Shown piece after piece: positions 60,296 through 64,000 of a stretch of DNA of 64,000 bases. Each line of letters begins with the position of its first letter. Positions within the stretch are counted from its first letter, which is position 1. The notes under the pieces are model-generated. The model saw only the letters and a list, made by a program, of their open reading frames with translations. It made no database searches and was not told the DNA's origin. This stretch comes from an uncultured Roseobacter sp. (GTDB lineage: Bacteria > Pseudomonadota > Alphaproteobacteria > Rhodobacterales > Rhodobacteraceae), in contig NZ_CANLKW010000003.1 of the NCBI RefSeq assembly GCF_947491795.1, positions 372,001 to 436,000 of the forward strand, given 5' to 3'. Position numbers and translations under genes: made by a program.

Positions 60296-61548
60296 TGGCA
60301 CGCGACGCCGGAACACAGGACGGGCTGGCGGCTTATATTGCTGTCACTGTTGCGTACTGGGCCTTTATGCTGACCGATGGCGCGCTGCGGATGCTTGTTC
60401 TGCTGCACTTCCATACGCTGGGCTTTTCACCCGTTCAGCTTGCCTATCTGTTTGTGCTCTACGAGGTTGCCGGTATCGTCACCAATCTCAGCGCCGGCTG
60501 GATCGCGGCCCGGTTTGGCCTGACAAGTACGCTCTACGCCGGGCTGGGCATTCAGATCCTTGCCCTAGTGTCGCTGACCCTTTTGGATCCGTCCTGGAGC
60601 GTCGGCGCCTCGGTCGTTTTTGTGATGGCCGTGCAGGGGGCGTCCGGCGTGGCCAAGGACCTGTCAAAAATGAGTGCCAAGTCTGCCGTGAAGCTGCTGG
60701 CGCCGCCGGAAAACGGCGGTCTGTTCCGGTGGGTGGCGCTTCTGACCGGGTCGAAAAATGCCGTCAAAGGTTTGGGGTTCCTGCTGGGTGCTGTGCTTCT
60801 GGGAATTGCAGGCCTCAAGGCCGCCGTTCTGGGTATGGCTCTTGTGCTGACACTTGTGTTTGTCGCTCTGGTGGTGCGGATGCCATCTGGCCTGCCCACA
60901 GGACGAAAAGATGCAAAATTCAGGGATGTTTTTTCCAGCAATCCGAACATCAACTGGCTCAGCTTTGCGCGCGTGTTTCTTTTTGGCGCGCGCGATGTGT
61001 GGTTCGTCGTCGGCATTCCGATCTATTTCTACGCCGTTTTGTCGGATGGCACCGAAGCTGGCAACCGCGCCGCGTTCTTTATGATCGGGAGCTTTATGGC
61101 GCTTTGGATCATCCTGTACGGCGCGGTTCAGGCCAACGCGCCAAAAGTTCTTCGCGCCGCGACGCGGCCCGGCGCGGAACTTGTGGCGGCTGCTCGCAAC
61201 TGGAGCGCAGCGCTGGTGGCGATCCCGGCGCTGCTGGCTGTACTTGTCTGGGCAGCGAACACCCCTGCGCTGTGGCTGACCGCAACACTGGTTGCAGGGT
61301 TACTGGTCTTTGGCGCAGTATTTGCTGTGAACTCTGCGCTGCATTCCTATCTGATCCTCGCCTTCAGCACAGGCGAGCGTGTCACGATGGATGTGGGGTT
61401 TTACTATATGGCAAACGCCGCAGGCAGACTGCTCGGAACAGTGTCGTCCGGTGCCAGCTACCAGATCGGCGGTTTGCCTGCCTGTCTGGCCACAGCGGCA
61501 GCTATGCTGGTCCTCAGCACATTCGGCGCATCAAGACTGCGTGCCTAG
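60295..61548 (+). CDS. arsJ: Organoarsenical efflux MFS transporter ArsJ
   Basis: A 417-residue protein with about twelve membrane helices of MFS type: AAYIAVTVAYWAFMLTDGALRM near the start, QGASGVAKDLSKMSAKSAVKLLAP (the ArsJ-type cytoplasmic stretch) and FLFGARDVWFVVGIPIYFYAVL. ArsJ exports 1-arseno-3-phosphoglycerate made by the linked GAPDH, so both confer arsenate resistance. Its start overlaps the GAPDH stop by one base. The stop overlaps that of the convergent glycosylase-like gene by four bases. Confidence 0.93.
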   Translation: MARDAGTQDGLAAYIAVTVAYWAFMLTDGALRMLVLLHFHTLGFSPVQLAYLFVLYEVAGIVTNLSAGWIAARFGLTSTLYAGLGIQILALVSLTLLDPSWSVGASVVFVMAVQGASGVAKDLSKMSAKSAVKLLAPPENGGLFRWVALLTGSKNAVKGLGFLLGAVLLGIAGLKAAVLGMALVLTLVFVALVVRMPSGLPTGRKDAKFRDVFSSNPNINWLSFARVFLFGARDVWFVVGIPIYFYAVLSDGTEAGNRAAFFMIGSFMALWIILYGAVQANAPKVLRAATRPGAELVAAARNWSAALVAIPALLAVLVWAANTPALWLTATLVAGLLVFGAVFAVNSALHSYLILAFSTGERVTMDVGFYYMANAAGRLLGTVSSGASYQIGGLPACLATAAAMLVLSTFGASRLRA

Positions 61549-62213
61549 CCCGTGCTGGTTGCCAGAATTCTGCTGATTTCTTTCAGGGAACGACCTGATT
61601 GATCGGCCCAGGTGTTGAATGCCGCCTGCACGGCCATCATCGACTTTTTTGACGATGGTGCCTTGTCGATGACCCCTTCTGCCACAAGGCGGCCAACAAC
61701 ATCACGCGACAGGATGTACCCGTCCACACCCATGAAGCGCAGGAAGTACTGACCCGTTGCCCCACCCAGCCGGGAACCGTCCGATTTGAGGCGCAACAGC
61801 AGGCTGGCGAACTCTGGTGCCGGCCAATCCGCGATGAAACGCCCAAAACCGCCGTGCTCTTTTCTGATATCAAGAATAAACGCCGCATTTTCCTGAACTG
61901 CACGAATCTTGGGCCCGTGCCGGACAATGGATTTGTCTGTCACCAGCGCGTCAAACCATACGTCATCCATGAAAGCGCAGGGACCTGGATCAAACCCCCG
62001 GAAAGCAGTTTCAAAACCGGGCCACATGCTGTCCACGACTTTCCAGTTAAAACCTGCCTGAAAGATTGATCTGGTCATCTGCGCCAGCCACCGGTCATCC
62101 GGGATCTGAGATATCTCGCCCGCGGTCAGAGAAGGTTCAAACCCTTCAAATAATGCTGTTTCGCCACCTTTGCGCTCACTGCTGATGGCCAGAATATCGT
62201 TCAGGGTCCGCAT
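61545..62213 (-). CDS. 3-methyladenine DNA glycosylase I-like protein lacking zinc ligands
   Basis: The 222-residue protein resembles the Tag family: WLAQMTRSIFQAGFNWKVVDSMWPGFETAFRGFDP corresponds to the QAGLSW core, and VRHGPKIRAVQENAAFI follows. The N-terminal Cys and the C-terminal His and Cys that bind zinc in E. coli Tag are missing; the C-terminal position reads FMGVDGYILSRDVVG. It may still excise alkylated bases or have lost activity. Convergent with arsJ. RBS GGAGCGA precedes the ATG. Confidence 0.7.
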   Translation of the reverse strand: MRTLNDILAISSERKGGETALFEGFEPSLTAGEISQIPDDRWLAQMTRSIFQAGFNWKVVDSMWPGFETAFRGFDPGPCAFMDDVWFDALVTDKSIVRHGPKIRAVQENAAFILDIRKEHGGFGRFIADWPAPEFASLLLRLKSDGSRLGGATGQYFLRFMGVDGYILSRDVVGRLVAEGVIDKAPSSKKSMMAVQAAFNTWADQSGRSLKEISRILATSTG

Positions 62214-62331
62214 GGATCGCTCCTCAGGTGTCAGAAAACGTCAGGATGCCACAAAACCACAGGATACTGCCATAACCTGACAGCAGGTCGCAGGGCTTGC
62301 ACCCTCCGGGCACCTGCACGACAGTACATCC

Positions 62332-63105
62332 ATGATCCCGCGCATCCTCTCTGCCCTGATACTTCTGTGCTCTTGCCTGACACTCACAGTAACGACCGTG
62401 CGGGCCGAACAGATTACCGTTTTTGCGGCGGCCAGTCTGAAAAACGCGCTCGAGGAAATTGCTGCGGCCTACGAAAGCCAGAGCGGTCATAGTGTCCTTT
62501 TTTCTTTTGCGGGCTCGTCTGTGCTGGCCAGACAGATCGGGCTGGGGGCACCTGCGGATGTGTTTGTTTCCGCCAATTCTGACTGGATGGCATACCTGGA
62601 CACCAAAGGCGCGACGGCAACGGGCACCCGCTTTGACCTCACGGGTAACCGGCTCGTTCTGATTGCTTCCCCTCCGGTCGGACAGAAAAGCGTGGCAATG
62701 ACGGCCAAGAGCCTTTCGAGCATTATTGGTGCGGACCGGCTCGCCATGGCGCTGGTCAATGCGGTTCCCGCGGGTGTTTACGGCAAAGCCGCGCTGCAAA
62801 AGCTGGGCGTCTGGCAGGAGCTTGAGGCAAAGGTTGTTCAGACAGACAATGTGCGGTCCGCGCTTGCACTGGTGGCTACAGGCGCTGTGCCCTTCGGGAT
62901 TGTCTACGCCACGGATGCCCTGGCGGAGCCCCGCGTCAGCCTTGTCGGTCACTTTCCGGATGGCAGCCATCCTCCGATCATTTACCCGGTGGCCGCAGTA
63001 ACAAACCGGGACAGCGAAACCGTGCGCGCATTTCTTGACTATCTGCGCGGCCCGCAGGCAGATAAAGTCCTGACGCGGCTCGGTTTTGCCGCGCTGGCGG
63101 AGTAG
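62332..63105 (+). CDS. modA: Molybdate ABC transporter, periplasmic binding protein
   Basis: A 257-residue protein with a signal peptide ending VRAEQ and ModA motifs: ITVFAAASLKNALEEIAAAY (the first anion contact), FSFAGSSVLARQIGLGAPADVFVSAN, and KVVQTDNVRSALALVATGAVPFGIVYATDA. It binds molybdate (or tungstate). The ATG at 62332 has no strong ribosome site. Upstream gap 62214-62331 is the divergent promoter with the glycosylase gene; no operator recognised. Confidence 0.92.
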   Translation: MIPRILSALILLCSCLTLTVTTVRAEQITVFAAASLKNALEEIAAAYESQSGHSVLFSFAGSSVLARQIGLGAPADVFVSANSDWMAYLDTKGATATGTRFDLTGNRLVLIASPPVGQKSVAMTAKSLSSIIGADRLAMALVNAVPAGVYGKAALQKLGVWQELEAKVVQTDNVRSALALVATGAVPFGIVYATDALAEPRVSLVGHFPDGSHPPIIYPVAAVTNRDSETVRAFLDYLRGPQADKVLTRLGFAALAE

Positions 63106-63112
63106 GCATCCC

Positions 63113-63805
63113 ATGGAGTGGCTGAGTGCAGACGAATGGCAGGCCGTTGCGCTGTCGCTGCGTGTCGCCTTCTGGGCCACTCTGTTGAGCCTGCCCCCTG
63201 GCCTTTGGATCGCTTTTGTCCTGGCCCGGCGCGAATTTCCGGGCAAGCAGCTGGTCAACGGGCTCGTATTGCTGCCACTGATCCTGCCCCCGGTTGTCAC
63301 AGGATACCTGCTGTTGCTGGGCTTTGGGCCTCAGGGCCCGCTGGGCCGTTTACTGGATGTGTTTGGCATCACCGTCGCCTTTCACTGGACCGGTGCCGCA
63401 CTGGCTGCAGCCATCATGGCCTTTCCGCTGATGGTACGCGCAATGCGCTTGTCCATCGAAGCCGTTGATCGGAAGCTCGAAGACGCAGCGGGCACGCTGG
63501 GCGCATCGCGCCTGTGGGTTTTTGTGACAATCACTCTGCCCCTGATCCTGCCGGGCATTCTGGCCGGTGCAATTCTGGCCTTTGCCAAAGCCATGGGGGA
63601 ATTCGGCGCAACCATTACCTTTGTCTCCAACATCCCCGGGCAGACGCAGACGATCCCGTCGGCAATTTATGCATTTCTCCAGGTGCCCGGCGGCGAGAAT
63701 GCCGCACTGCGTCTGGTCATGGTGTCTGTCGCCATTGCGATGGCAGCGCTGCTTTTGTCGGAAGTGTTGTCCCGGCGCATCGCACGCCGCATCGGAGGTA
63801 AGTGA
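63113..63805 (+). CDS. modB: Molybdate ABC transporter, permease
   Basis: A 230-residue protein from the ATG at 63113, with about five to six membrane helices and the ModB EAA-type loop EDAAGTLGASRLWVFVTITLPL followed by AFAKAMGEFGATITF. It forms the channel for molybdate. It starts eight bases after modA and its stop overlaps the modC start by one base. Confidence 0.93.
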   Translation: MEWLSADEWQAVALSLRVAFWATLLSLPPGLWIAFVLARREFPGKQLVNGLVLLPLILPPVVTGYLLLLGFGPQGPLGRLLDVFGITVAFHWTGAALAAAIMAFPLMVRAMRLSIEAVDRKLEDAAGTLGASRLWVFVTITLPLILPGILAGAILAFAKAMGEFGATITFVSNIPGQTQTIPSAIYAFLQVPGGENAALRLVMVSVAIAMAALLLSEVLSRRIARRIGGK

Positions 63806-64000
63806 TGCTCAGCGTCCGGGTGACCCAGACTTTCTGCGAATTTACCTTGGATGCCGCATTTGAGGCACCGCGGGGCATCACTGTCCTTTATGGGCGCTCT
63901 GGCACCGGGAAAACCAGCATCATCAATGCGGTTGCAGGCCTGCTGAACACCGCATCGGGGCGCGTCACTATTGGTGACCGGGTTCTTTTTGACACCGAAC
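63805..64000 (+). CDS. modC: Molybdate ABC transporter ATPase, N-terminal fragment (runs off the window)
   Basis: The visible 65 codons contain LYGRSGTGKTS, the Walker A motif of an ABC ATPase, followed by a Gly-rich beta strand region. The gene begins in a TGATG overlap with the modB stop and is cut by the right edge of the window. It should encode the ATP-hydrolysing subunit of the molybdate transporter. Gene order modABC supports it. Confidence 0.9.
   Translation, partial: MLSVRVTQTFCEFTLDAAFEAPRGITVLYGRSGTGKTSIINAVAGLLNTASGRVTIGDRVLFDTE

Noticed and set aside
1..64000. Mobile elements, CRISPR arrays, tRNA or rRNA genes
   Set aside because: No transposase or integrase coding signature, regularly spaced repeats, or cloverleaf/rRNA-like stretch was seen on either strand by reading; no search could be run.

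Overview
The window looks like chromosomal DNA of a marine alphaproteobacterium of the Roseobacter group (Rhodobacterales). The evidence is a complete beta-hydroxyaspartate cycle operon (bhcABCD with bhcR), several TRAP/TTT transporters, a Tat-exported formate dehydrogenase with DUF3305/DUF3306/TorD accessory genes, tungstate (Tup) and molybdate (Mod) ABC transporters, and moderately GC-rich coding DNA. No tRNA, rRNA, CRISPR array, insertion sequence or phage gene was seen. This assignment is inference from gene content.

Layout. (1) 1-1948: the start of glpD, a divergent DeoR-type regulator (glpR-like), and a creatininase-family amidohydrolase. (2) 2046-11171, minus strand: a compact cluster of a membrane-anchored Ser/Thr kinase, an FHA protein, a PP2C phosphatase, three different P-loop/dynamin-type GTPases, a possible Roadblock-like small protein and an unrecognised protein. 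This is the best candidate for a poorly described system: phospho-signalling coupled to dynamin-like GTPases with no type VI secretion genes nearby. (3) 11364-16926: bhcDCBA with the divergent IclR regulator bhcR, which turns two glyoxylate plus amino donors into oxaloacetate via aspartate, beta-hydroxyaspartate and iminosuccinate. (4) 17079-22995, plus strand: a strongly structured leader, a TRAP transporter, an amidase, a small membrane protein and a glyoxylate/hydroxypyruvate-reductase-like dehydrogenase, closed by a clear terminator.

(5) 23020-40419: a formate-dehydrogenase island. It holds a 41-residue peptide, the gamma, beta and alpha subunits, a Tat-signal mini-protein, a TorD-like chaperone, DUF3306 and DUF3305. 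It continues with a polyferredoxin, a TupA-like/cytochrome c hybrid, a small DUF6494-like protein, Mrp, a lipoate-ligase-like protein, a DUF6505-like protein, tungstate ABC transport (tupA, tupC, tupB), and a four-gene membrane redox set with a Rieske/ferric-reductase-like protein. The tungstate transporter suggests the enzyme uses tungsten.

(6) 40567-52988: TctABC transport, a divergent LysR regulator, TSUP exporter, enolase-superfamily enzyme, GST, a two-subunit class I fumarase/tartrate dehydratase and a four-subunit succinate-dehydrogenase-like complex. The flavoprotein of that complex has Cys in place of the FAD-linking His. Together these read as an uncharacterised dicarboxylate catabolic module. 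(7) 52998-59070: class III aminotransferase, RpiR regulator and a TAXI TRAP transporter with a fused permease. (8) 59151-61548: the arsenate-resistance pair GAPDH-ArsJ. (9) 61545-64000: an alkyl-adenine glycosylase-like protein and modA, modB and the start of modC.
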